From: Nocardia aurantiaca
GTDB taxonomy: Bacteria > Actinomycetota > Actinomycetes > Mycobacteriales > Mycobacteriaceae
Reading direction: 5' to 3'
Assembly: GCF_009708175.1 (NCBI RefSeq)
Contig: NZ_WMBB01000006.1
Coordinates: 1-64,000, forward strand
DNA: 64,000 bases
In this document: positions 26,109-35,252 of the stretch, in pieces
Numbering within the stretch: position 1 is the stretch's first letter
Layout of the letters: every line of letters begins with the position of its first letter
Translations under genes and position numbers: made by a program
Notes under the pieces: generated by a model
The model's input: the letters and a program-made list of their open reading frames with translations, nothing else
What the model was told of the DNA's origin: nothing
Databases searched by the model: none

Positions 26109-29072
26109 TCAGGCGAAGAGGCGGGCGGCGAGGTCGGGGGTGAGGATTTCGTAGGCGTCGGTGGTGCGGTTGTACCACCAGGTGCGGTCGTCGGGCTCGG
26201 CTCGGACCGTTGCCTGGACCGCACGCGTCGAAGGACGGAAGGTGGAGCTGCGGGGGATGTCGTCCACCACGTAGACGATGTCGGGGCGCTGGTCCGGGGC
26301 GAGGGCTCGGACCGCTTCGGTGACGTCCTTGGGTGCCAATGTGAAGCCTGCGCGGACGCTCACCGCGGCTACGGCGAGGATGCGTTCGCCGACGGGGAGG
26401 GCGAAGGCCACTTCCATGTCGACGGCGGTGATGTCGTTCAGGACGTCGACGATGGGCTGGGTGTAGACGGGGCCGCGGGGGGTGAGGATGACGGTGTCGC
26501 GGCGGTCCATGAGCCAGTAGTCGCCGTCGCTGTCGCGGCGGAAGAGGTTCTCGGTGGGCATCCAGGCGTCACCGGGGGCGAAGACGCCGCGGAGCCCGCC
26601 CGCGGAGATGTCGACGGTGTCGGAGACCGTGCCGATGAGCAGACCTACCTCGTTGTCGGCGCAGCGGCGGGCAAAGCCGGTGTCCTCGACCAGGATTTCA
26701 TCGGTCAACGGATCGTAGGCGATGAGTTCGACCTTGGCGGTGCCGGGGACCGGACGTCCCTTGGAGCCGATCTTGGCGCCGGAGACGTTGGCGAGCACCA
26801 CATCTCCCTCGATGGAGGCGTAGAACTCCAGCACCTTGGCGGGGGTGAACCGCTCCTCGGTGCGGCGCCACAGGCCCGCGGGCATGCCGGAGCCGATGAA
26901 CAGGCGGATCGGGTGCGGGTGCCCGGCGGCGAAGGTCTCGGTGTCGAGGATGTCGCGCAGCATGGTCCAGGTGTAGGTAACCACGGTGACGCCGTAGCGG
27001 TGCACCTCCTCGGCGAACCGGGTCGGCTCCAGCGAGCGGGCCAGCGCGATGCGGCTGCCACCGGCCACCGCGCCGCCCAGGCTCACCAGTAGTCCCGACG
27101 AATGATGCAGTGGCGCAAGGCAGTACACGGTGTCGTGGCGGCCCAGATCGGCGGCGGAGGCGGTGCCGAAGGCCGACAGCGCCCAGCGGTGGTTGGTGAC
27201 GTACTTGACGTCGAACTTGTCGCCGGTGCCGGTGACCAGGATGAACGCCAACTCGCGAGCCAGACCCGGATCCGGCCGGTACCAGGCCGGCAGCTCCACC
27301 TGGGCGGGATCGATCTGCTCCAGATCCACCACCTCGGCGCCCGGTGGAATGTCGAGGCCGCGCGAGTCGCCGCCGCCGAGCACCAGCACTCGGTGACCGG
27401 CGGCGGCCGCGGTGGCCAGGTTCTCCGGATCGGCGATGAGCAGCCTGGTCCCGGTCAGCTCGGCGGCCTTGGACAGTTCACTGCCCGGCGCGAGCAGCAC
27501 CGCGACCGCGCCCAGCCGCGACAGTGCGGCGATCGCGGCCAGCGCGCTCGGCCGGGTCTCCATGACGACGCCGACCCGGGTGGCCGGACGCACGCCGACG
27601 GAGATCAGCCCGGCCACGACATTGTCGATGCGCTGATTCACCGCCTCCTGGGTGTGCACGCGGTCGTCGAACACGAACAGGTCGCGCTGCGGCGCGCGCG
27701 CCGCCTGCTCGGCGAGCAAGCGGCCCAACGAGATTCGCGTGTGGGGCTGGATCATGCCCAGCCGGGTCAACCGGGGCAGCGCGCGGGCGGCCTCGCTGGT
27801 GAGTTCGATGGTGCCGCGCAGCGTCTGCCCGGCCACGCCCTCGATGGTCTTGCCCACGCTGGTGCCGGCCTCGGCCAGGGTGCCGAGGGCGTGCACGACC
27901 CGGGTGACCCCGGTGCGCGGCCCCTTGCGGACCACCTCGGTGCTCATTCGCTCGACCTGTCCGGGCAGCTCGCCGCGGCCGCTGAGGTAATTGACCCAGT
28001 CACGCACGACCGGCCAGGTCTGCCTGGTGGCTGTGGAACCCGAGACCAGTCCGAAATGTCCGGCGACAATGCTGGTCTCGTACACCTCGGCATTGGGGGC
28101 GGCGCGCACGATGCCGCGCACGGCGGCGGGCTGACCGATGTCGTCGACCTCGCCGACGAAGGCCAGGATCGGACACTTGATCTCCGCCAGCGAGATGAGC
28201 TGATCGCGGATCACGAAGCCGCCCAGCATCATTCGATTGTGCTTGACGAACTGCTGGAGCAGATCGGTGAGCGCGGGACCCGGGTAACCGAGCCAGCCCT
28301 CGGCCTCCAGGAACCGGCGCTGACGCTCCTTGGGCAGCAGCGCCTCGCGGTTGTGCAGCTGGCGCAGGAAGTCGATGCGCGCGCGGGCCGTCTTGACCGG
28401 GTCCAGGGCCTGGAAGCCCAGGCGCACCATGGAATCGGTGATGGGCAGCCGGTTGAGCACATGGTCGGTGAGGAAGTCCGCGGCGTCGGAGACCAGCCCG
28501 TGCGGCAGGCCGAACGGCATGCCCGCGACGGCGTCGACCGGGCTGCCGAAGGTCACGATGGACTCGATACCCTTGCCGTAGCGGTAGGCCGCGGTCTGGT
28601 AGGCGAACATGCCGCCCTGCGAATAGCCCATGAGATGCACTGCGCGGCCGGTGATTTCGGTGACAGTGTCGATGACGCTCGAGACGGCCAGCACGTGGTC
28701 GGCCAGATCCCGGTCCCAGCCGCCCTCTTCGGTCGCGGGCGAGCCGAAATCGACCACCCAGCAATCTATTCCGCCCTCGTGGAGAATGCCGACCGCCCCG
28801 TCGGCGGCATTGACGTCCCAGATTTCGGCGGTCACCATGATGGGCGGCACCAGCACCACCACCGGACGGTCCGCCCCGGTGTCGTCCGGGAAGTAATGCC
28901 GCAGGCGGTACATCCGCTTCCGCTCCACCACCTCGTATGGCGACGATTCGATGTCGTGAACCAGCCCCCCGAACCGGATCACCTCGAGCCCGTTCTGTGC
29001 GGTCGCGACGAGTCGTTCGATCGGACCCATGACGGACCTCGTATTGAATTTCACGGCTTCTCTCCCAGACAT
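26109..29072 (-). CDS. alpha/beta hydrolase - acyl-CoA synthetase fusion protein
   Basis: This 987-residue protein joins two enzymes. Residues about 60-370 form an alpha/beta hydrolase of the PhaC-like type, with VVLVPPIMVTAEIWDV and the nucleophile elbow HLMGYSQGGMFAY; later GEVDDIGQP and AGHFGLVSG supply the Asp and His. Residues about 455-980 form an AMP-binding acyl-CoA ligase domain with ILVTGTGDKFDVKYVTNHR in place of the usual glycine-rich P-loop, and LMDRRDTVIL for the hinge. The P-loop is unusual, so ligase activity may be altered. Comparable fusions occur in mycobacteria. ATG 29072 gives VKFNTRSVMGP; ATG 29030 is an alternative. The substrate is unknown. Confidence 0.88.
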   Translation of the reverse strand: MSGREAVKFNTRSVMGPIERLVATAQNGLEVIRFGGLVHDIESSPYEVVERKRMYRLRHYFPDDTGADRPVVVLVPPIMVTAEIWDVNAADGAVGILHEGGIDCWVVDFGSPATEEGGWDRDLADHVLAVSSVIDTVTEITGRAVHLMGYSQGGMFAYQTAAYRYGKGIESIVTFGSPVDAVAGMPFGLPHGLVSDAADFLTDHVLNRLPITDSMVRLGFQALDPVKTARARIDFLRQLHNREALLPKERQRRFLEAEGWLGYPGPALTDLLQQFVKHNRMMLGGFVIRDQLISLAEIKCPILAFVGEVDDIGQPAAVRGIVRAAPNAEVYETSIVAGHFGLVSGSTATRQTWPVVRDWVNYLSGRGELPGQVERMSTEVVRKGPRTGVTRVVHALGTLAEAGTSVGKTIEGVAGQTLRGTIELTSEAARALPRLTRLGMIQPHTRISLGRLLAEQAARAPQRDLFVFDDRVHTQEAVNQRIDNVVAGLISVGVRPATRVGVVMETRPSALAAIAALSRLGAVAVLLAPGSELSKAAELTGTRLLIADPENLATAAAAGHRVLVLGGGDSRGLDIPPGAEVVDLEQIDPAQVELPAWYRPDPGLARELAFILVTGTGDKFDVKYVTNHRWALSAFGTASAADLGRHDTVYCLAPLHHSSGLLVSLGGAVAGGSRIALARSLEPTRFAEEVHRYGVTVVTYTWTMLRDILDTETFAAGHPHPIRLFIGSGMPAGLWRRTEERFTPAKVLEFYASIEGDVVLANVSGAKIGSKGRPVPGTAKVELIAYDPLTDEILVEDTGFARRCADNEVGLLIGTVSDTVDISAGGLRGVFAPGDAWMPTENLFRRDSDGDYWLMDRRDTVILTPRGPVYTQPIVDVLNDITAVDMEVAFALPVGERILAVAAVSVRAGFTLAPKDVTEAVRALAPDQRPDIVYVVDDIPRSSTFRPSTRAVQATVRAEPDDRTWWYNRTTDAYEILTPDLAARLFA

Positions 29073-29374
29073 TCCTGGCCCTGACCAGCGTCACCCGCCC
29101 CGACGCGTCCCGATGAGCTTGCCATACCTCCACCCTACTGCGCCGACGCTGTGACCAGTACCATGCGGGCCGCGCGCGCCGAAGCAAGCCGGTCCGTTCG
29201 AGGCGTCCGAGATGCAGCAACATTCCAGTCATCATGTTTTGGTGTTTCGGCACGCGCACCGAACCTGAGCTCTACCATCGGAATCGCTGGACACGCACTG
29301 TCGCGCTTGTCAATTCACTCACTTGCCCCCAATTCCCGCAGGCCCCGTTCGGGTCTGCTGTTTCGCCGTGGACT

Positions 29375-29395
29375 CCACCGCCTTCCTCGCGGTGG
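29375..29395 (+). promoter_or_regulatory. hairpin in the encapsulin 5' region
   Basis: CCACCGC (29375-29381) pairs with GCGGTGG (29389-29395), 23 nt before the encapsulin ATG. It may affect translation. The rest of the 346-bp divergent region (29073-29418) holds no gene that I can see. Confidence 0.35.
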
Positions 29396-29418
29396 CCCTT
29401 CGAGGTGAGGACCGCAGC

Positions 29419-30825
29419 ATGACCATCGAAATGCCCGCTCAGACCGAAAACGGCCAACGCAAGTCCCTGAGTACGACTGCCGCCCATCAACTCGCGCACA
29501 CCACCAAATCCGAACCGCAGATGCAGGGCATCAGCTCCCGCTGGCTGACCCGCTCGCTGCCGTGGACACAGGTGAAAGGCGGTGTCTACCGCGTCAACCG
29601 GCGACTCACCCACACCCTCGGCAACGGCGAGGTGGAGTACGTCATCAGCGGCCCGCACGCCAAGGTCATCCCGCTCGAGCTGCGGGAGCTGCCGCAGCTG
29701 CGCGGCTTCGCGGATGAGGAGATCCTGGCCACCGTGGCCGGGCGCTTCGAGCAGCGGGATCTGCCCGCCGGCACGGTGGTCGCCGAATTCGGCAATCCCA
29801 TGGACCAGGTGTTGCTGATCGTGCACGGCAAGCTCGCCAAGATGGGCGCCGGAGAGTACGGGGAGACCACCAAGGTCGGCATGCTGGGCGGCGGCGACTT
29901 CTTCGGCGACGCGACCCTCACCGATCCCGACGCCATCTGGCCGGTCACCATCAAGACCGTCACGCCCACCACCATGCTGGTGCTGTCCCGCTCCACCGTG
30001 GCGCAGCTCACCGAGAACATTCCGGCACTGGCGGAACACCTTTCCGCCGTCGCGCAGGCGCCGGCCCCGCCGCAGAACAAGTACGGCGAGGCCGAGATCG
30101 TCATCTCCTCCGGCCATTCCGGGGAGCCGATGCTCGAGGGCACCTACGTCGACTACGACGGCCGGCCACGCGAATACGAGCTGAGCCTGGGCCAGTCGGT
30201 GCTGCGGGTGCACACCCGCGTCGCCGACCTGTTCAACGACCCGATGGATCAGATCGAACAACAGTTGCGCCTGACCATCGAGGCCCTCTACGAGCGCCGC
30301 GAGTACGACTTGGTCAACAACCCTGACTTCGGGCTGCTCAACAACTGTGATCTCAAACAGCGCATCTACACCGAATCCGGCGCGCCCACTCCGGACGATA
30401 TGGACGAGCTGCTCTCCATGCGGCGCAGCACCAAGCTGTTCCTGGCCCACCCCAAGGCAATTGCCGCGTTCGGCCGCGAATGCTCCGAGCGCGGACTCTA
30501 TCCCGACCCGGTGGAGGTGGACGGCCACCGCGTGCCCGCCTGGCGGGGGGTGCCGATCTTCCCATGCGGCAAGATCCCGGTCAGTGACACCCAGACCACG
30601 TCGATTCTCGCCATGCGCACCGGTGAGAAGGACCAGGGCGTGATCGGCTTGCACCAGACCGGAATTCCCGACGAGTACGAGCCGAGCCTGAACGTCCGAT
30701 TCAAGGGCATCGACGATCAGTCGATCATCTCCTACCTGGTCAGTTGCTACTACTCGGCCGCCGTTTTGGTCCCCGACGCGCTCGGCATTCTCGACAATGT
30801 GCTGGTCGCCCGTCAGTCCGACTGA
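29419..30825 (+). CDS. family 2B encapsulin shell protein
   Basis: This 468-residue HK97-fold shell protein has an N-terminal arm and the start of the HK97 fold (residues 1-95). A cyclic-nucleotide-binding-like domain is inserted at about 97-210 ([21 protein letters not shown], quoted in part; [11 protein letters not shown] at 157-167). The rest of the fold runs from about 215 to 468 and includes [19 protein letters not shown] and the C-terminal segment [21 protein letters not shown] (in part). This layout is that of family 2B encapsulins, which enclose terpene cyclases. ATG 29419 has AGGTGAGG upstream. The cyclase gene starts 15 bp later. Its product should be self-assembling shells with the cyclase inside. 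Confidence 0.93.
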   Translation: MTIEMPAQTENGQRKSLSTTAAHQLAHTTKSEPQMQGISSRWLTRSLPWTQVKGGVYRVNRRLTHTLGNGEVEYVISGPHAKVIPLELRELPQLRGFADEEILATVAGRFEQRDLPAGTVVAEFGNPMDQVLLIVHGKLAKMGAGEYGETTKVGMLGGGDFFGDATLTDPDAIWPVTIKTVTPTTMLVLSRSTVAQLTENIPALAEHLSAVAQAPAPPQNKYGEAEIVISSGHSGEPMLEGTYVDYDGRPREYELSLGQSVLRVHTRVADLFNDPMDQIEQQLRLTIEALYERREYDLVNNPDFGLLNNCDLKQRIYTESGAPTPDDMDELLSMRRSTKLFLAHPKAIAAFGRECSERGLYPDPVEVDGHRVPAWRGVPIFPCGKIPVSDTQTTSILAMRTGEKDQGVIGLHQTGIPDEYEPSLNVRFKGIDDQSIISYLVSCYYSAAVLVPDALGILDNVLVARQSD

Positions 30826-30840
30826 GCGAGGTGTCCCATC

Positions 30841-32478
30841 ATGTCGGTGCTCTCACGCGCAACGGCCCCGCCTGCCACCTCCGAGGTGGCGGCGTCCATC
30901 GCCGCCCTGCTGAACAACCTCGACACCACCGCACCCCAGACCCTGTCGGCGACAACGGAAGCCATCGCCACCCTCGGTGATGATCCCCGCCTCGGCGCCA
31001 TGGCCGCCGCCGAGGCAGATTCCCCCCGACGGCTACTCGGTCCCTCCGGCCTCGGGGCTTCGAGCCTGCGCGTGAACCTACCCACCCCCCAGGTGATCAC
31101 GGAGCTCGCGGGACGGGCATCGCGTCCGCCGTCGCCTGCCGGCGGCGCGGTGCCGATGCCCCGTCCCCCCACCTCACCGATCGCCGAACCCCTCCGCCCC
31201 ATCCCCCGCGCCCTGGGCTCGGGCCGACTTTCCACCCCATCGGCAGAAACCCACACCACCGTCCGGACCGAACCCGCCGCTTCTCGCCGAATCACCAACG
31301 CCCGCACCGGAATCGGCGGAGAAGTACCCGGGCCGCTCGAGCCGGCTCGCGGGATTCCCGGTTCGACAGCGCTCGAGCCCGGGGCCACCACGTCGGCAAA
31401 CCCGGCACAGGCCGCGAGCTCTCGTGGAGTCACGCGAATTTCGCGAGGTCCGAGCGGGCTCGGGACCAGCTCGACACGGCGGGCACAGGGGTCGACGATT
31501 CCGACGCTCTACTGCCCACCCCCCGTGCGGGACAATCCGGCGCTGGCGGAGGCGGTGAACGTCGGGATCATCGCCTGGGCCGAGGCGATCGGGCTCTACG
31601 AGGGACGGCTGGACGATCTGCGCAAGGCCGACTTCGGGCGGCTGATCATGCTGGCACATCCGGATTGCGATGACGCCGATCGATTGCTGGCGGCGGCCAA
31701 GTGCGCGGTGTCGGAGTGGTCGGTGGACGACTACTACTGCGAGGCGGACGCCAGCGATATCGCGCCGGACGGAAGCAAATCCAGCGCGGAGGCGGAGCTG
31801 GGTCCGCGGCTCGAATTGGCCGCCGCGGCCATGGATCCGGTGCACCTGCCGTCGCGGTACCAGGTCAAGGTCGAGGAGGCGCTGCAGAGCGATCCGATTC
31901 TGCGGGCCTTCCGGACCTCCTTCGAGCACCTCTCGCAGTTCGCCACGCCGCCCCAGGTAGCGCGCCTGCGCACCGAGATCGCCGGCTGGTTCATCGCGCT
32001 CGGCGCCGAGGCCGGGTGGCGGGCGGCGGGCCGGATGCCGCCGGTATGGGAGTATCTGATGAACCGGCAACCGCACAGCTTCCTGCCCTGCATGGCTCCG
32101 ATCGACGCGGTCGGCGGCTACGAAGTACCGGCCGCGGAGTACACCGATCCGCGGGTGCGGCGGGTGGTCACCACCGCCGCATTGGCCGCCCAGATGGTCA
32201 ACGACCTCTATTCGATGGCCCGCGAAGATCTCTCCAACGGACGGGAATTCAATCTCCCCACCGTGCTGGCCACCGAGGAGCAGTGCTCCCGCCCCGAAGC
32301 CGTGCGGCGCACCGCCGAGGTCCACGACGAACTGGTGCACCGCTTCGAGGCCGAGGCGGGCACGCTCGCCGCCGCCGGATCCCCGGAGCTGCGCCGCTTC
32401 CTGACCGGCCTCTGGGCCTGGATGGGCGGCAACCGGGCCTGGCACGCGGACAGCCGCCGCTACAACCAAAGCTCTTGA
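30841..32478 (+). CDS. terpene cyclase of the 2-methylisoborneol synthase type, encapsulin cargo
   Basis: This 545-residue protein has two parts. Residues 1-215 are low-complexity, rich in Ala, Pro, Ser, Thr and Arg, probably disordered, and carry GPSGLG twice (67-72 and 203-208). Residues 220-545 form a class I terpene cyclase with the metal motif DDYYCE (296-301) and the NSE-type motif NDLYSMARE (444-452), ending in the SRRY motif. The products in this family come from 2-methyl-GPP, such as 2-methylisoborneol. The disordered arm is the expected shell-targeting region. ATG 30841 has GCGAGGTG upstream. The actual product cannot be told from sequence. Confidence 0.9.
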   Translation: MSVLSRATAPPATSEVAASIAALLNNLDTTAPQTLSATTEAIATLGDDPRLGAMAAAEADSPRRLLGPSGLGASSLRVNLPTPQVITELAGRASRPPSPAGGAVPMPRPPTSPIAEPLRPIPRALGSGRLSTPSAETHTTVRTEPAASRRITNARTGIGGEVPGPLEPARGIPGSTALEPGATTSANPAQAASSRGVTRISRGPSGLGTSSTRRAQGSTIPTLYCPPPVRDNPALAEAVNVGIIAWAEAIGLYEGRLDDLRKADFGRLIMLAHPDCDDADRLLAAAKCAVSEWSVDDYYCEADASDIAPDGSKSSAEAELGPRLELAAAAMDPVHLPSRYQVKVEEALQSDPILRAFRTSFEHLSQFATPPQVARLRTEIAGWFIALGAEAGWRAAGRMPPVWEYLMNRQPHSFLPCMAPIDAVGGYEVPAAEYTDPRVRRVVTTAALAAQMVNDLYSMAREDLSNGREFNLPTVLATEEQCSRPEAVRRTAEVHDELVHRFEAEAGTLAAAGSPELRRFLTGLWAWMGGNRAWHADSRRYNQSS

Positions 32479-32543
32479 ACCACAGCCTCTTCCGTGCGCA
32501 GTAGTTCCAGCGTCATATCACCCATTCGAGAGGATGACCTGCC

Positions 32544-33416
32544 ATGACCGCGCTCCGCCCCCAGCCCGACACCGTCCTGAAAACCGAATACCAGAAATCG
32601 GTCGCGTCCTACTGGAACAACAATCCCAACGACGACCGCGTGAACACCGAACTCGGCGAGGTGGACGGGCTCTATCACCACCACTACGGCATCGGCGAGC
32701 CCGATCTGTCGGTGCTCGAGGGCCCCGAGGAGACCCGGCAGGAACGCATCGTCAAGGAACTGCACCGGCTCGAGACCGCCCAGGCCGACGTCCTGCTCGA
32801 CCAACTCGGCGATGTCCGTCCCGGCGATCACCTCATGGACGGCGGCTCCGGTCGCGGCGGCACCAGTTTCATGGCCAATCAGCGCTTCGGCTGCCGGGTG
32901 GACGGCGTCACGATCTCCGAGTACCAGGTGCGCTTCGCCAATGAGCAGGCCGACAAGCGCGGCGTCGCCGACAAGGTGCGCTTCCACTTCAAGAACATGC
33001 TCGACACCGGTTTCGAGTCGGGCTCCATGCACGGCATCTGGACCAATGAAACCACCATGTATGTGGACCTTTTCGAGCTGTTCGCGGAATTCTCCCGCCT
33101 GCTCGAGCCGGGCGGTCGCTACGTCTGCGTCACCGGCTGCTCCAATGACGTGTTCGGCGCCCGCTCGGCCTCGGTGAGCTGGATCGACGCCCACTACGGC
33201 TGCAATATCCACCCGCGCAGCCGGTACTTCCAGGCCTTGGCCGCCAACAACCTGATCCCCGTCGCGGTCACCGACCTCACACCGGCGACCATCCCCTACT
33301 GGGAGCTGCGCACCAGGTCGGAGCTCGCGACCGGTGTCGAGAAGCCGTTCCTGACCTCCTACAGGGAGGGCAGCTTCCAGTACCTGATGATCACCGCCGA
33401 TAAGGTGGGTAGGTGA
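32544..33416 (+). CDS. geranyl diphosphate 2-C-methyltransferase
   Basis: This 290-residue SAM-dependent methyltransferase has motif I as LMDGGSGRGGTSFM (about residues 97-110), the SAM acidic region VDGVTISEYQV and the WTNETTMYVDL substrate region typical of GPP methyltransferases. It would methylate C2 of GPP to give the C11 substrate of the upstream cyclase. ATG 32544 has GAGAGGATGA upstream. Its stop overlaps the isomerase GTG. The 65 bp between the cyclase and this gene hold no other gene. Confidence 0.92.
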   Translation: MTALRPQPDTVLKTEYQKSVASYWNNNPNDDRVNTELGEVDGLYHHHYGIGEPDLSVLEGPEETRQERIVKELHRLETAQADVLLDQLGDVRPGDHLMDGGSGRGGTSFMANQRFGCRVDGVTISEYQVRFANEQADKRGVADKVRFHFKNMLDTGFESGSMHGIWTNETTMYVDLFELFAEFSRLLEPGGRYVCVTGCSNDVFGARSASVSWIDAHYGCNIHPRSRYFQALAANNLIPVAVTDLTPATIPYWELRTRSELATGVEKPFLTSYREGSFQYLMITADKVGR

Positions 33417-33979
33417 CCGGCACCCTCGACACATCCGACGCGACCCCGGTGGTGGACCGCGAGACCCTGCTCGTCGAGCTGGTCGACGAGCAGGGTCGGA
33501 CGCAGGGCGAACTGTCGGTGGCGGTGGCGCACACCGCCCCCGGCCGATTGCATCGAGCCTTCTCGATCCTGCTGTTCGATGCCACCGGGCGAGTGCTGTT
33601 GCAGCAGCGGGCCGCGGTGAAAACCCGTTTCCCGCTGCTGTGGACCAACACGTGCTGCGGGCATCCGGAGCCGGGCCAGGCGGTGGTGGACGCGGCCGCC
33701 AAGCGGCTGGACGAGGAACTCGGCCTCACCGCCGACCTGTCCGAGGTGGGCACCTTCATCTACCAGGCCACCGACCCGAACACCGGCCGCGTCGAATTCG
33801 AATACGACCACGTCCTGATCGGACGCCCGGAAGACATCACGCCCCGGCCGAACCCGGACGAGGTGGCCGACATCGCGTGGATCCGCCTCGACGCCCTCGC
33901 CGAGGACGTCGCGGCCGAACCGGCCCGGTACACGCCGTGGCTGAGTGGAGTGCTCGACACCATCACCGCCCGGCACTGA
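33413..33979 (+). CDS. idi: isopentenyl-diphosphate delta-isomerase (type 1, Nudix)
   Basis: This 188-residue enzyme converts IPP to DMAPP. Type 1 Idi features are TNTCCGHPEPGQ with the catalytic Cys, KRLDEELGL within the Nudix-like helix, and FEYDHVLIG with the catalytic Glu. The GTG start overlaps the methyltransferase stop, so the isomerase is part of the terpene operon and would balance the C5 units needed for GPP. It ends 17 bp from the convergent hmp gene. Confidence 0.94.
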   Translation: MTGTLDTSDATPVVDRETLLVELVDEQGRTQGELSVAVAHTAPGRLHRAFSILLFDATGRVLLQQRAAVKTRFPLLWTNTCCGHPEPGQAVVDAAAKRLDEELGLTADLSEVGTFIYQATDPNTGRVEFEYDHVLIGRPEDITPRPNPDEVADIAWIRLDALAEDVAAEPARYTPWLSGVLDTITARH

Positions 33980-33996
33980 GCCCGGGCCGCTCGCGG

Positions 33997-35244
33997 CTAG
34001 GCGAGAACCGGCTCCTGATCGGCGTCCAGCAGCCAGTCATTGGGAGCGAAGAGCTCGAAATGGACTCGGTCCGTGGGGATTCCGGCGGACATGAGCTGGG
34101 AGCGGACGTGCTGGAGGAAGCCGGTGCCGCCGCACAGGTAGTAGTCCGCGTCCTCCGGGAGGTCGACCCGGGTCACATCCAGCAGGCCGTCGCCGCCGGC
34201 CTCGTACCAGGCGTGGAAGTACACGTCCGCCAGGCGGGTGGCCAGATCGGCGACCGTCTCGCGCAGGGGGTGCGTGTCGGCGGACCGGTCGGCGTGCAGG
34301 ATGACCGTTCGGCGCGCCGGAGTTTCGGCGGCCAGGTATTCCAGAATGCCCGCCATCGGTGTGACGCCGATGCCCGCGGAGATCAGCACGACCGGGGTGG
34401 TGGCTTCGGTGTCGATGGTGAGATCACCGAAGGGCAGCGTGATTTCGAGGGAATCGCCCGCACCGACGCTGTCGTGCAGCCAGTTCGAGACCTCACCGGC
34501 CGGGATGTTCGCCTCGGCCGGCACCCTGCGCACGGTGAAGGCGAGCCGGCCGTCTCCACCACGGTTGATCAGGCTGTACTGACGCAGCTGCCGAGCGCCG
34601 TCGGGCAGCTTGGCCCCGACCGAGATGTACTGTCCCGGAAGAAATCCCGGCAGCGGGCGAGCCGGGTCGGCGGACTCCACCACGAAGGTGGCCACACCCG
34701 ACGGATCGTCGATGCGCTCCACCACCCGGGTCTCGCGGAACACGTCGCCGGGCTCGACGCCCGCCGCATCGTAGAGCTCCCGCTCGAAATCGATGAGTGT
34801 CGTTGCCATCAGCCAGTACACGCGATCCCAGGCCGCCGCGATCTCCGGGGTCACCACGTCCGCGCCGAGCACCTCGACGATGGCCGCGAACAAATGCTCG
34901 TGGACGATGCGGTATTCCGGTTCGGTGACGCCCAGCGAGGCGTGCTTGTGGCCGATGCGGGCCAGCAGTTCCCGCGGATGCGGGAGGCTCGGATCCACGA
35001 GGTGGGTCGCGAAGGTGGCGATGGAGGCGGCGAGCGCCTTCTGCTGCGCGCCCTGATGCTGGTTGCCGCGGTTGAAGCGGTCACGCAGCAGCTCCGGGTG
35101 GGCGGTGAACATCTTGGTGTAGAACAGCGGGGTGATCTGGTCGATGTGCGCGGCCACCAGGGGCAGAGTCGCGCGGATCACCTCGGCGTGCTCGGGTGCC
35201 AGCTCGGGGAGGTTGTGCAGCGTGGAATCCGGCGCGAGCCTCAT
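33997..35244 (-). CDS. hmp: flavohaemoprotein, nitric oxide dioxygenase
   Basis: This 415-residue protein has an N-terminal globin domain (about 1-145) with the proximal haem histidine in YRIVHEHLF. A ferredoxin-reductase FAD domain follows (about 155-260, RQLRQYSLIN), then an NAD domain (about 270-400, VVLISAGIGVTPM and YYLCGGTGFL). It oxidises NO to nitrate using O2 and NAD(P)H. ATG 35244 has AGGAG 6 nt upstream; the longer frame to 35436 runs antisense-like into nsrR. It is 8 bp downstream of nsrR, so the repressor directly controls it. Confidence 0.95.
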   Translation of the reverse strand: MRLAPDSTLHNLPELAPEHAEVIRATLPLVAAHIDQITPLFYTKMFTAHPELLRDRFNRGNQHQGAQQKALAASIATFATHLVDPSLPHPRELLARIGHKHASLGVTEPEYRIVHEHLFAAIVEVLGADVVTPEIAAAWDRVYWLMATTLIDFERELYDAAGVEPGDVFRETRVVERIDDPSGVATFVVESADPARPLPGFLPGQYISVGAKLPDGARQLRQYSLINRGGDGRLAFTVRRVPAEANIPAGEVSNWLHDSVGAGDSLEITLPFGDLTIDTEATTPVVLISAGIGVTPMAGILEYLAAETPARRTVILHADRSADTHPLRETVADLATRLADVYFHAWYEAGGDGLLDVTRVDLPEDADYYLCGGTGFLQHVRSQLMSAGIPTDRVHFELFAPNDWLLDADQEPVLA

Positions 35245-35252
35245 GAGGTCTC

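Noticed and set aside
27102..29084. 660-residue plus-strand frame
   Set aside because: It runs antisense along the hydrolase-ligase fusion. It has high His/Gly/Arg content, no motif and no ribosome site.
29276..29341. Promoter for the encapsulin operon at TTGTCA near 29308
   Set aside because: No convincing -10 at proper spacing, so the operon promoter is left uncalled.
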